The notes below the pieces were generated by a model that had not been told where the DNA came from, ran no database searches, and saw nothing but the letters and a program-made list of their open reading frames with translations. Of a stretch of 64,000 bases of DNA, positions 36,601-49,400 are shown one piece after another. A program made the translations under genes and the position numbers. Source of the stretch: Mortierella alpina (lineage: Eukaryota > Mortierellomycota > Mortierellomycetes > Mortierellales > Mortierellaceae); NCBI GenBank assembly GCA_029449245.1, contig JANATF010000003.1, positions 3,594,204-3,658,203 on the forward strand. The letters are read 5' to 3'. Positions within the stretch are counted from its first letter, which is position 1, and every line of letters starts with the position of its first letter.

Positions 36601-39600
36601 ATCAATGTCAACCAAATGACTCCCATCCCATGTCGCCATAGTCGTGAAGGTCATGTCGTCCTTGATTCCAGCCGGTTCACTGGCCACACTTGGTGTCGAG
36701 CTTCTTGTTTTACGGAAATGGACCGAGACTGGTGAAAGGCCCCCCGTCCGAGACTCTGCGATGATCCTGAATGCTGTGTCGATGTTGGTAGTGTCGATAG
36801 TCAAGCGTGAAATATGTTGTGCATGTACAAACAACAGGCGTAAGAAGTATGATCCATAATGCTCTGTTATTGGATGGCTTAGTTCCTTGTCGTTCAGCGC
36901 GGAGCGTTCTCCGATCTCGATATCTGCATCTTGGAAGGACAGTTCGGGGAGTTTGAAGGTAACGAGTCGGCCATTGATCCAGACGGCCTTAAGCAGCAAC
37001 GAATGTGTGGGTATCTTGGAATGACTCGGTCCCTGCTCACTATACTCCTCATCGCTGCTGAATATCGTCAGCTCCAGTACTCCAGAGGCTTTCCTCGTCA
37101 ACTCAAAGACTGCGCTCACCGCAAGACGGGCGCTCTCCCCCAGAGTCGAAGGTAGTACAACTTCCAGACGCTGAAGGTTGGGGCATTGACTAATCACCTG
37201 AGTGAAGGATGTAGGTGAAATGCGGAGTCGTCTGCCTGTCAGTATTCCCATCCCTGGCTGGAGTGGTTGATATGCTGTTCGTGCAGATGATACTGATTCC
37301 TCCAGCATTGAGATCCACAGCACCTCGATATAACTCTGATATGCTTTTAAAACGCCGTCAAAGTCGTCACAGGTGGCACCGCGGAAGGTGCCATCTTTTC
37401 TGGGTATCGACAGTTGCAACCAAAGATCATCCAAAGCTCCACATCCAGGATCTCGAAACAGGACTACCAAATCGGAGGCAGACTTGACCGCAAAGACGGC
37501 GCTTAGGCTTGTGGACAGTGAGGCGATGTTCTCCTTATTTGCCCACAGACCCAGTTTCTGCAAGCCGGTGGATTTTAAAAGTAGTGAGCTGAGCCTACCA
37601 AGGTCCTTCTTTGTCGCAATGGCCATGTCCAGCTCCAGGTACCTGAGGTTTGACCAGCTAGACCCAGTAAAACCATTGCATCGCTCAAACAGGTCCACGG
37701 GTACGGATTGTAGACGCACCGCCTGAAGCACCCTTAGCTGCATCAGTTCGAAGATGGGATCGTATCGCCGTCGCCCACGAATGTTGAAATCCGCCTGCGG
37801 CCCGGTGTGGTGCATAAAGTGGAGTGTAAGGGACGCTATGCTGGAACTGGCGACCATCTTTTTCAGCTTCTTGAGGTCGTCAAAAGTTTGGTTCCAGGAT
37901 AGTACGAGGTCGAGCTCGAAGACTCCTCGAGCCTTGAGAATGGCGGCATAGAGTTGATTGGCGGACAGGCTGGACTTGACTGTAACTCCAACTTTGCCCA
38001 ATTGCTCTTCAAAGGAACCACCCTGCGCCTTGAGCAATTCTCTCAGCTCTTCTGACGCTGCCTCCTGGTACCCAGATCGATAGTGTTCTCTACAAACCCA
38101 CTTGACGTGACCTGTGGCAGTGCTCATTCGGTACAGATTTCCCAACAGATTGTCGCCACGGCTTTCCTGAAGGTACGATCGCAACTGACGCAAGTCCACA
38201 CCTTCCACGCCCTCGGCGCTCATCATCGCCTGTCTAACAGTGCATTGGTTGTTATTATTGTCCTCAAGGGACCCCCAAATCTCAAACCTGCCGTCTCGCA
38301 ATCCCTCCAGGAATGAGATTGACTGATCCACGCCTTCAGCAGTCAACTTTGCCGACGATCCAACGCATTGGCTCACGCCATCCAGCATATCTGTGACTTT
38401 CAGAATCGCAAGCATTGGCACCACGAATCCCGTAACGTTGGCTAGAGATCCCAAAAGCGACGCACATTGTTAACAATATATCCAAGTGACACGACCATTG
38501 ACAATTGAAATAGTTGTAAACGCCTTACCTCCAAACTTCAAAAGCTCTAGCATGAAAAGGATGAACGCGCCGTATTTTTGAAAAAATTCGTATGGCTGTC
38601 GAATCTCATATCCATCATGCAAGGCCAGATGCAAATGATGTGGAATATTGGTAGAACTGGACATGGTATGCTCGCCACATTCGCAAATAAAATGCAAGCG
38701 AAATTTGTTCTTGGACATCCTCAGTTTATCCCAGGCGGAAGTAGGTTCAGGGAGGATTATGAAGAGTCGGGGTACGGTGTATTCGAGCAGCTCAAAGTTT
38801 TGTACAAGGATCGCTTCAGCTTTGTTCTGAATGAGCACCAGACGATTGTTGGCCTCTTGCTGCAGCTTGACAGTGAGAGACGCCAGCTGCTGAAGTATGT
38901 CCATTTTGCCGTCCATGCCCGCCGACAACTTGATGAGAGTATCAAGATTCCGCACCATATGCGCCTGGAATTGGTCGTCGCTGTTCATGGCGCTTGCGTC
39001 TACCAATCGAGAAATGGGAGAACTCACTTGTTAATCACAGTCCCCCTCACTTATTGTAACGATGCTAACGGTCAATAATCATGCGCTCTGTCAACCCACC
39101 AACATTCTGGGCAAATAGCTTTTGAACGGCCACTCCGTTCAAGACGTTATCGACAGAGTCGTCCATAACTTGATCAGTATTTTGCTGATCACATGCGTGC
39201 TCGAGTCCCTCCTCCGCTGCGTCCGGCGCCGCGCTTGAGTCTGGACTTGATCTAACACCGTGGGTAGCGGAGGCTGTGTGGTGCACAATGTCAATGATCT
39301 TGTCAGGAAATACAGGTAATCGCTTAGGATTGAATCTGGCGATAAGGAGTAACCGAGAGCAAAAAGCGAGTGTTATTTATAAGGGAAGGCAGTGGGATCG
39401 TGTCATTCTCACGTTGGGTTTACCTGTGGTGGTTGGTGTCTCTCAAATATATCACGGCCACGTTATCGACCTCGAACTGGCAGGGCCCTTCAATACCAAA
39501 TGCATCTTCGACGTCCTCAAGGAAACAAAAGTTCACACCGTCTGATGACTGAACTGGCAATTGCTTGACGCGGGTGCCAGATCGGTATGCTTGCACACTC

Positions 39601-39611
39601 TCCACAGTCAT
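33634..39611 (-). CDS. Very large lineage-type repeat protein, 1900 residues, function unknown
   Basis: Four exons (39611-39424, 39335-39100, 38999-38529, 38441-33634) keep phase and give 1900 residues. The N-terminus (VQAYRSGTRVKQLP, NFCFLEDVEDAFG, RDTNHHRFNPKRLPVFPDKI) looks like a small alpha/beta head. Exon 3 encodes a helical stretch followed by RLFIILPEPTSAWDK, KFRLHFICECGEH and a predicted hydrophobic helix (FILFMLELLKFG). The remaining roughly 1600 residues are an irregular array of Leu/Ile-rich segments resembling degenerate leucine-rich repeats. I believe this architecture is a family expanded in Mortierellaceae, from memory of similar predicted proteins; no function is established. 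The single 4.8-kb exon is intact, which argues for constraint. A recognition or scaffold role is only a guess. Confidence 0.8.
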
Positions 39612-40748
39612 GGTGAAGAAGGCTGCTTCAAGGCGACCGAGCTATTTAAGCCTCAAAGAATAACAGCGGCAAGGCGAGGTTCCAAAAAAAAAGGGGAAAA
39701 GCAGTGGTGAGGAGAAAGAAGAGGCAGGAGAACGATGCACGCACACTTGCAAGATGCTCGAAGGGCGAGGGCATCTCGGGTACGCCGTCTTCCGTTTCGA
39801 AACACAAACGGGAGACATGGCGAAGGCGGACATGTGGCTCTCCTCCCTTCCCGTCGTTACACAGACCTCTCCCCATCTCTCTGGTCGTTGGTTGATTGCC
39901 AATGCTAGTTTGCCTTGTTGATGTGGACGAGGATGAAGATGGATGCTTATTTTTTAATTGTAGTAAGGACTATGCCCTCGCCGGTTTTCCACATGAAGAA
40001 TTGGCACTATGGCCTAACTCCACCTGGCAAAGAATGGCGATTGCTGCACAAGGGAGAGCAAGGATCCGAAGATCCAAGCTACAATCCCAAGGCGTTCGGT
40101 CTCGAAGTAGCCGGCCCCAGATATACATCACGAAGAAGTTTTTTCTGTAGCGAAAAAGGATGCCTAATGCCGAGTGCTAAGACAGCCTGGACTGACCAAG
40201 AGGGTTTGACGCCCCTTGGAGTACACAGGCCGTCGAAGCCCACTCCTGGAATGATGTTCTTAGTCTGGGGGAGTACTGCTGTATTTATACATTTTGGACG
40301 CTTGATTGTGACGTGAGGACGGCTGACATTTTTGTCAACCTGATTTCGTTGACCGCAATGGGAGCAGACGCAGCAGACTGTTTGTCGGATCCAATTTGAA
40401 ATTGGGGAGCGACAATTGCAGAAGACAGTCCAACCGAGGACGCCGCATAGCCCTTGGATCCGGCAACCTACTCGAGATCGCCGATTTTGTATTGCCATGG
40501 TACTTGGGAGATGGTTGCTGGCTCTGGAAGTATGCACTCGCAAGAAACTTCATCCTCCATGGCTTGATATTGTTGTACGCTGCTGCCTCGACACAGAGGC
40601 CACAGAGGACTGTCAATTTGTTTACTGCATCTTTTTTTTTTTTTTCTATTACTGTATTTGCTGCACTCAACCTGGTGCACAAGCCAACCCTTTTTGCTTT
40701 CCCTCTAACACAACGGACCCTCCATTGTATTCACGGAAAAGACACAGC
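39612..40748. other. Divergent intergenic region
   Basis: About 1.1 kb between the outward-facing giant gene and SGD1/NOM1. Overlapping open frames occur on both strands (39915-40316 on +, 40079-40543 on -, the latter with a CxCxxC-like stretch), but neither has a recognised domain. A T-run (40631-40644) lies about 100 bases before the SGD1 start. Confidence 0.4.
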
Positions 40749-43700
40749 ATGGCATTCAACAGAGGAGGCGGACGAGGAAGCGCTCGTGGCGGCGGACGAG
40801 GCCGTGGCCGTGGCCAGGCTCGCTATGGCATTGCACCTGGAGGTCGCATCAAAACCAGCACTACCAACCTGCCGGCCGCGCTGAGCGAGGAAATGGAAAG
40901 CAGTAAGTGTGCAGCCTACATGCAAGCCAATCACCTTGCAAGCCAGAGACTTGCTTTTCAACCAGGTGTCACGCCTGCTGACCCGCTTTTTTTTCTCATT
41001 GCGTTGCTTTGTGACCACGCCAGGCTCTTCTCAGTTCTTTGCGGACGGGGACGACCGTAATTTCAACAAAAAGTTCAAGAACAAGGCTGCGGGTAGAAAA
41101 GTCCGCAGGAAACAGGAGCGCACTGAAAAGAAGAAGCACCGCGCACCCACGCTGTCCAAGATCGAGATCCTGGCTCGCCAACAACACATGGTTCCCGCCG
41201 CGAATCAAAACGGCGAGGAGATCAGCAGCAGCAATAAGAACAAGAAAGGCAACAAGAAGCAAAAGCTGGAATCCCACCTCGACGTGAATATGGATGAACA
41301 TGAGGGCGAAACTTTGGTCACGAATATTGCTTCGAGCCAGAAGACCAGCAAATCAACGGCTGCACTTAGCGATGAATCAACTTTGGACGCCAGGAGACTG
41401 GAGAAACTGGCAAAATCCAACCCAGCCTTCTATGCTATGTTGCAGGAGGATGGTGTTGTCGCCGGGGGTGGCCCAGGATTCGAGGAAGGCTTTGATGAGG
41501 ACGAGCAGTTTATCAGACACTACGAGAAGAAGCTAGGTATCAAGCGGAAGGATGCTGGGAAGCTGTCGGCCAAAAAGTCATTCCTGGACGATGGTCTGGG
41601 CGATCTCTTGGAGGGTATCGAACTGGGATCAAGAGGCCGAGCAGGTGCTGCTTCAGCCAAAACAGCCAGGACCGACATTTCAGCCACCAGCAAAACTCTG
41701 TCGGCCAAGCCAGATCGTAAGTCGCCAACTAACAACAAGAGAAAAGTCGTCGAAGTGGAGAGTGAGGAAGAAAATGACGAACAGGAGGAGAGCGACGAAG
41801 ATGATTTGAATGATAGTGAGGGTGAAAGCGATATGGACAGCTTCGACGAGGAACTGGAGGGGGTTGATCCAGAGGACATGGAAAACGAAGATGAGTACGG
41901 ACTGATGATGGGCCTTACCGAGGAGGATATGGAGAGCTTTGATGAAGAGCTGGAAGGTGTTGGTTCAGAGTCCGAGGACGACGACATCGGCTTCGAGGAT
42001 GAGGAGGACCTAGGCGGTATGGATAGCGAAGATCTTTCGGAGGAAGAGGAGGAGGGGCAGGATGAAAACGATTCTGAAGACGATGACGCAGAGGCGGACA
42101 CAAAGGAAACAACGCTAAAATTGGCTCCAGCACCGCAGACAGGAAAGTACCTGCCTCCACATCTCCGTGCTGCGGCTGCTGCTGCTGCTGCAACAGGAGC
42201 AGCAGAGGGCGGCGCGTCTGCACTCGCTAAGGCCATTCCAAGACAAAACACTGAGGAACTTCTGCGACTTCGTCGTCAGCTCCAAGGACTGCTCAACAAA
42301 CTGAGTGAGAGCAACATCGAACCAATCCTGATGGATATTGAAGCGCTCTACCGCAAATACCCCAGAGCAGGTACTTCCCAATGGGCCTCGTGTGAAGCGT
42401 ATTGCATATTATATTTCAGGACGAATTCTTGGTTGATGTGCTGACCTTCGCATATATGCAATTGCTTAGACGTTACGGAAACAATTACCGACATGATCTT
42501 GGCGTCCATTTCTTCCAAGGCCAATCTGCTGGATTCGTTCGTGATACTGTACGCCACAGTGGTTGCTAGTTTGTATCGCCTGGTCGGCATCGAGTTTGCG
42601 GCACATTTTATCCAAACACTTGTCGAGCAGTTTGACACGCACCATGCACTCGCCTCCAGCACAACGAGCACAGAGATGACGGATGAGACTCTGAGTGCGG
42701 TCAAGCAGTGTACCAATTTGATTGTCTTGGTCTCGGAATTGTACAACATGCAGGTCGTCGCCTGTGTGCTTGTTTACGAACTGATTCAATGGTTTATGGC
42801 TGAGCTGTCGGAGCTCAATGTAGAGCTCGTTGTCAAGATTGTCAAGACGTCGGGATATCAGCTCAGGCAGGACGACCCCACAACCTTGAAGACCATTATC
42901 CAAGAGTTCACAGTACTCGCCAACAAGACCACTACAAAGTCAGGATCGTCCACCCCCATTTCCTCGCGCACACGTTTCTTGCTCGAAACCCTGACGGCAC
43001 TCAAGGCAAACAGGATGAAAGGACCAGCGGCCAACTCGACGACATCAGGAACTATCACCGAGAGCACGACAAGGATGAAGAAATTTTTGTCCGGATTAAG
43101 CAAAAAGCGGACCACGTTCCCAAGCGAACCTATGCGTGTGGGGTTGACAGATATCCGTCAGGTTGGTACAAAGGGCAAATGGTGGCTCGTTGGCTCAAGT
43201 TGGAAAAATAATATGGTCGGCGAGGAGAGCATACAAAAGTCGTTCACGACAACGACCGCAGACGACATGCTGGAAGCAGAAGATGAGTTGCTCAAGTTGG
43301 CGCGGAAGAACAAGATGAACACGGATGTGCGCAGGAGTATCTTTGTGGTTCTTATGAGCAGTGAAGACTACATCGACGCATTCGAGCGGCTAATCAAGCT
43401 CAACCTGAAAGAGGTTCAGCAGCGCGAGATTGTGCGCGTCCTGTTGCACTGCGCTGGAAACGTAAGATACACCCTGCGCTGCTTCTTGTTGTGAGAATAG
43501 CTCGTTTGATGGGGTATTAATGATTTATATGTGTTTATTCTCATAGGAAATGGTGCACAACCCTTACTACACACTTGTAGGACAGCGGCTCTGTCAGCAC
43601 GACCACTCCTTCAAGATCACTTTCCAGTATTCGCTCTGGGACCTGCTCCGTGAAATGGGGGCCACTGATGTTGGTGGTATGGAGAAGGTCAAAGATGGAC

Positions 43701-44179
43701 AAGTGATTGGGCTAGACGACGGTAGCAGTGGCGGCAAGAAGGTCGCTCTGCGAAGGATCGTTAACATCAGCAAGATGTACTCCTTCTTGATCACCTCGCA
43801 GGATCTCAGTCTCGTGATGCTTAAAACGGTGACATTTACTTCCTTGCCATCGCAACCAACGATGTTTTTCCAGCTCCTGATGACCAATATTATCCTGTCA
43901 TCGCAGCCGCAGGTCCATTCACCGCACGCACAACAGCAGCAGGACCGGAAGGAGGCTCCCAAGGAGAAGGCCAAGTACAATGCACAGGCGCTTGCGGACA
44001 TCTTTATCCGTGCTGCTGTGAACCCCACGCTTGCTCAGGGCATCATTTTCTTCTTGCAGGCGTTTGTCAAGAAAGGCCAGGTGTGCCAGACTGAGAAGGA
44101 GAAGGAAACAGTTAAATGGGGATGCAGCACCGTTCGCGAGGTACTTCAAGGAGCCGTCAACACCGGTGGTCGTTTTTAG
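40749..44179 (+). CDS. SGD1: Sgd1/NOM1 nucleolar MIF4G-MA3 protein (four exons)
   Basis: Exons 40749-40902, 41024-42370, 42470-43461 and 43547-44179 keep phase and give 1041 residues. The N-terminus is an RGG-type Gly/Arg run (FNRGGGRGSARGGGRGRGRG), followed by basic nucleolar-type sequence and an acidic tract (about 270-400, Asp/Glu-rich). Next comes a MIF4G domain (about 460-700, beginning LRRQLQGLLNKLSESNIEPI), then a C-terminal MA3 domain (about 780-950, with VRRSIFVVLMSSEDYIDAFE and EMVHNPYYTLVGQRLCQHD). Yeast Sgd1 and human NOM1 act in the nucleolus in 18S rRNA maturation and small-subunit assembly; NOM1 also binds PP1 and eIF4A-type helicases. All three introns are 85-121 bases with GTAAGT/GTACTT/GTAAGA donors. 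Confidence 0.93.
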
Positions 44180-44825
44180 TGCCACTCTTTCCTTCCTTTA
44201 AATTTGATAGCAGCATGCATAAAATAGACTCAATTCGCATCCTGCTTTCTCTTTTTGCTGTTCTGCATCGAACTCTTGTGTGGGTGGAGTGGATGTATGA
44301 TACAATTAATCCTCAGGAAAATCAAGCTTTTGAAAATGCACTCAGGGGATAAACATGGGTGAATGACGGGTGCTGTTCCTTGCATTTTTGGAGTATATGC
44401 TAGATTTATTATGCTTTCAAGGCTTGAATCTGCTTTCGCTGATCGCTCATCTCTTTTCTCCAGAACCCCTTTCGACTTACAAGGTATAGACACCCCACCC
44501 GGATCCCGCTTAGCACGGCATATCCTACCCCCAACTGGAAGTCGACCACCCCACGCACACCTGTTCGATTATCAATGGAGCAGATTGAGCGTGCCCGGCG
44601 AGAATTTCAAGCCAGTAAGATCTTGTCGACTCCTCTGATTTTATGGTCACGTCAAAGTCGCGCGACTCGTACCTAGCTAACTCGCTGTTCAATACTTTAG
44701 ACCCGGACCCAACAATCGACCCCAGTAATGGATTTTGCTCGCGCTGTCAATAACACCACACCCACAGTGAAGATGTTGGACCACGTCTTGAGCACGCCAA
44801 GACTGCCCCGCTGGCTCCCGCAAGA
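44180..44825. other. Flank between SGD1 and the Fanzor-like remnant
   Basis: No recognisable gene. Open frames at 44363-44638 and 44728-44955 are poor protein candidates, though they may contain eroded upstream parts of the Fanzor-like remnant that follows. Confidence 0.35.
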
Positions 44826-44828
44826 TAG

Positions 44829-45172
44829 GTTATCAAGTTCATGGGAAACGCAGGCACCTGCGTTGGGAGCCGGATTAAACGCCACGAACGAAGAGCGGAG
44901 GCATGAAGATCCCCAGGGAACTCGCAAAGTCCACCGTAACAGCAATGCAGGATGAATTCAGATCCAGCAAGACTTGCCTTCGCTGCTTCCACGAGTTAAA
45001 ACACCCATCATCAAAGAGGGTCTTGGGTAAAGTTATGTGCACGGTCAGCTCATACATTAGATTGAGACCTGTTTGCCCTGCTGTTAGGGCTGGTCAAGCT
45101 TTAGTGAGTCGCGGCGGCAACGCTGCCACCGCAATCGCTTTTGTGGGCGTTTGCACCTCGCTATCCGATCCC
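44829..45172 (+). pseudogene. Fanzor/TnpB-like RNA-guided nuclease remnant B (C-terminal part)
   Basis: One frame (44829-44903) reads VIKFMGNAGTCVGSRIKRHE and ends at a TGA; a second frame from 44903 reads MQDEFRSSKTCLRCFHELKH and then GKVMCTV, with cysteines at codons near 44975 and 44984 and near 45038 and 45074. This is the same order as remnant A: glycine-rich GSxIxxHxR segment, basic spacer, DEF/NEY-x-(S/T)S zinc ribbon, then R-x-x-NAA (SRGGNAATAIAFVG at about 45107). Here the last RuvC acid is replaced by Gly (RGGNAA instead of RDxNAA), and the spacing between the second pair of cysteines is expanded. With the frameshift and an upstream TAG, the copy is dead. It is too divergent from remnant A to be a recent duplicate. 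Confidence 0.6.
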
Positions 45173-46415
45173 CGAGTGGCTCCCCGCTCATTCGTGCGAA
45201 GCGCCATCCTCACCACCTCGGACACCAGATCACTCAAGACTAGATCAATTCAACGCAGCCCGTAGCGGGAGCCACACACCCTGGGAACAGGCGGCCACGC
45301 CTAAAACGGTAAGCAGGTCGTCGTCATTTTTATACTTGACCTGAAAAGCGCACTAAGGGAACAGCACCCACTGTTGCACCACTGTTGCACCACTGTTCCC
45401 TAACTGCATTTTGACCAGCCAAGTTCTACTCAGCACTGAATTTAAGGTGAAACCTGGGTCGTATCAGGACGTGCCTGTGGGAGAGGTTGGAAGTTTCTCA
45501 AAGCCGCGACGCGCTGTTGATCGACGTGGGTCAAGCTGGAATGCCAGGTGAATGATCATATGAGCATTCGCTCATGAGATCCGCTCTTCTAATGTTCTTC
45601 CTTCATTGATCTCGCGGGGATATAGTAACCGGGCACCACAAGCAATATTCGATCAACACTACAGCAGCAGAGTGGCCCTAGCCACCTTCACTCAATCAAT
45701 CCTCTTCATCCCCCTTTCTCTGCCCGCTTAAACTTTATCCACAGAACGTTGTCCTGCACGCACCACAAGCCAGACACACATCTTTAGGTAATATTCCAGT
45801 AGACAAAGCCCGGCATTGACCATGGTGCCTTTGACGCCCGTTTTCGGCAATCTTCTTTTGCTTGAGAGCTGGGGTAAATACAGTTGCGTCTCTATACCAA
45901 CAGGAAATCAGAGCTGGGACCCTGCGGCCGCTACCTATTTCTAGTTTTCTAGGAAGTGGCAACAGCGCGGCTGACGGTGGCCTATGCGAGGTACCTTGAC
46001 AAAAAAAATGAGAGGGACGCATCTGTCGTAGAAAAGGAACGGGCGTGGTCACCGGCCTGTTCTTCATGGAAGAGAAGCATGTTCTACCTCTTTTCTTCTT
46101 CCCTATCCTTCTGTGTCCTTGACGTCGTTTAACCCTCCCCTTCCCCCTTTCTTACCTCCAGTCAATGCTAGCATCATCTCAAGGTAATACCCTCTCTCCT
46201 CGATTATGAACCCCTATCATTGCGTTACACCACATGGTCTTCTTACCACACAGCTAGATGGAGGAGTTTTTATGGTCAATAACAGGAGCACTCCGCTCCT
46301 TTTGCTTTTTTCTCGCTGTTATTTCTCGACGAATATCCATCATTCTAATCACCCCATTATTTGTATTTGCCAAAAAAAAAAAAAAAAAAAAGGTAGCAAC
46401 CACCAGCAGACGACG
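45173..46415. other. Gene-poor stretch with an inverted/tandem repeat
   Basis: About 1.2 kb. It includes the compact repeat at 45356-45401 (listed separately), a pyrimidine-rich promoter-like tract (about 46075-46160) and an A-run (46372-46391) in the leader of the next gene. No additional gene is recognised. Confidence 0.4.
45356..45401. repeat. Inverted repeat enclosing three 11-base tandem units
   Basis: Perfect 9-base arms (agggaacag at 45356-45364, ctgttccct at 45393-45401) enclose and overlap three near-identical copies of caccactgttg. It lies about 190 bases past the Fanzor-like remnant and could be an element end or a structured RNA. Confidence 0.7.
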
Positions 46416-49400
46416 ATGTTGGCCAGCAAAGTCGTCCCGGCAGATCAAAAATCTGTTGAAGCCGTCAGCCTCACACCTTCCAGTGCAAAAGCGGTTCCTG
46501 CAGCGACTGAACATGCAGCCCCCGCACATCCCGAAACCCCGGCCAGATCCAGTAACGCCCCAGCCACACCCATTACAAAACCTGGATATCGGACGCGTCA
46601 ACCACTGACTATTTCTACACAATCGGCACCTCTGAATAATGGTGGTAGCACTATCTCAAATGAATTATCAGCATCTCCACGTTCTGCAAGCGTTCGAAGA
46701 AAGCCCGTCGCAATACCATCCGTTTTATCACCATCCTTCCCTCTCGGAGTCTCTTCTCTGCCTGCAGCCGACCCAGAAAAGAAAGTGTTACAAGTGAATA
46801 TAATTGCTGAGAGGAGCGAGCTCAGCAAAGGAAAGTGTTCAAACGACCTCATCATTCTATCGGACGAAGTCATTGCAGTCTCCAACGGTATCCCTGAACT
46901 CGACGACGTCCATTTAGGCAACACTGTCACCGGCTGCAATAACACTAACACCTGTCTGCAAAGCACAAATGGAGGCAGCCTTGGTAGTGCAACAGCGAGC
47001 GGAAAGACAAAGCGGAGGATCAGCTTCAATCGTCCCGGAGTGTTTATTAAAACCTTGGGTCGCAACAGCACAGCCATCAGCGGTGCGTCATCCTCTCCCT
47101 CTGCAAGAAGCGACTCGTCACGGCCCAACAGCGTTCATGTCGGCAATGGCGGTAGCGGTGGAAATGCTGGGCAAAAGTTTGGCGACTTTCTTGGAATTAG
47201 TGGATCTTTGCTTGGGAGCAAAAAACGAGGCAGCGACACCAGCATGAAAGCGAAAGGAGGGGGGACGTCTTCAACACCATCCCCTTCACCTTCAGTATCT
47301 TCCATATCTAAGAATGCGGTTTCGCCAGGCACAGGTACGCCAAAGTCGCCTGGTTTCTTACTGACGGCGCTTTTTGGAGGCGGAGACAGCGGGAGTCGTC
47401 AAGCACCACTTCATCAAAGCCCTGGTGTGATTCTGGCACGGAGAGGGACCGCACTTTGGACAGCCATTGCTATAGCAGGAGACGACAATGACCATAGAGT
47501 TGAAAGCTGGGAGATGAACAAGTCCCTACCTCCGGCTGGGTACGAAGACGAGTCCTTTGGTCTGTGGATAAGACCCAAGGAACAAGCCCGTACTGTCATC
47601 AACGGTGAAGATGTAGAGGAGGCAGAGTCAATCTGGAAATCTGTGAGCAGTTGTCGCGGCAATACTACAGATGATGAAAGCCCTTTGGAACACTGCCAAA
47701 AGATTAAGAAGTCTTTATGCGTAGAGCTGGAGGACATGGAAGTCTTGGAGGAGGTCCTAGATTTTTGTAAGTGGCGCGCTTTTTTGCAGAAAAAATTGAA
47801 GGGCGCATCACTGACTTTACTCTCCTTTCGCCCCATTCTTTAGCGATTATCATTCTAATGCGAGCCTCGGCTACGCTTTACTCCTTCACTGCAAAATCCC
47901 ACGCCAACTCCATGCCAATCAACATCTCATGGATATTACTGCAATATGTAAGTGATCACAGCACATGTCAAACTAATGTCTTTGACTGCTGCATTTTGCC
48001 TATGCCTAACGTACCGCTCACCGCCATGTAGAAGGACCGTGGATCCAAGACTCACAACATCAGGACACTCAAGGAGTACCAGGATATTGTCATGGCAGAT
48101 ATCGGTCTAGCCATCCAAGCCATCAACGAGATCTTTGACCAGCAGGAACGCCCTCATGGCCACTCAGATAACATGAGCCGTGACAGCAAGCCCCAAGCAG
48201 GCTACAGTAAATCACCTTCCGTACTCTCATTCCCGGTGACCCTCCCGCCCACTAGGAATCCTCAGAGCGCCAACATCAAAAGAAGCAAAAGCACTCGCCT
48301 ACCGCGAGGTTCAAAACAGCCTCAAATACCGCAGCTGACACCGACCAGTCCTATACTGGGTTCTCCACCACCACACCTCCGGCGACGCTCCTCCACCTCC
48401 AACGGACGCCCCAGTCTTTCGAGCATGATCAACTCTATCAAGCAGAGCTTACCTTCACCAAGTGTACTACATTCTCCACACCAGCATCTGTACTCATCAT
48501 ACCCAGACGGCACCCCTTTTTTTTCCCTACCCACGACATCCGCGCCTCTCTCATACAGTCAAGCTGGATCAACCGATCAACAGCTGCAGTTGCAACTACC
48601 CCTAGCACAGTCTTTAAATAACAACGGCAGTAGTAGCCATGGAAACAATGGAGGGTTTCTACCACAGAGTATCCAAAACATGTTCAACTCCTTCCGCACC
48701 TCACCCGGCAGTCCCAATAGCACTACCACCCCAGGCCACGCTGCCTCCCCAAGCAGCGCCCCACCAACGATCTCGAAACAGGAAGAAAAACGACTGCATC
48801 TGGAGCACCGCTGGCGAGTCGACATTCTGCGGCGCAAGGCTCACCTCCGAGGCTGGGCTTGCAGAAACTTTCTTGCACTCTATGAGTACTCGATCAGGAC
48901 CTCCAGTTCGTCCCCCACCTCGCCGCTGGCGATTTCGTGCTCGTTGGAGCGCGAATTTAAAGATCTGTACAGAATCATTCATGCAATTGTGCAAGTCGAT
49001 GCTACAGCTACTGACAGGTCGCACGAGATTTTAGAGGCAGCATTGGCAGAGGCACGGGAGCACGAGATGGGGCCTTCCTTTAGGCTGCAGTACAGCAGCT
49101 ACAAGACTAAAGCCCCGACGGCCAAGGAGATCCGGGCGTTACATTTGGAGGCTGCCAAGAGGTTTGAGACCCAGAATGCCGAAGCGGCAATCGATGTCCA
49201 GGCTTGTTCGCGGAGACAGAGTAAGAGCGATGGAGGGAGTATGAACCTCACCTTTGACGAACGTGTGGTTCCCTTGAAACCTGTCGCAATTCAGGACTGC
49301 CCCGCAGGAATCACGCAGACAGTCACTAATGTCGCAAGCCCGGATTACACCGATACAACATCAGCGTATGATTGCATGGAATGTTATGGCCTTCAGGGCC

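Noticed and set aside
40079-40543. 154-residue - strand frame with several cysteines
   Set aside because: A competing + strand frame covers the same bases, neither has a known zinc motif with complete spacing, and the region is a divergent promoter.
41520-42251. 243-residue Ser-rich open frame on the - strand
   Set aside because: It is the antisense shadow of the Asp/Glu-rich acidic tract of SGD1/NOM1; its Ser runs mirror GAA/GAC-rich codons.
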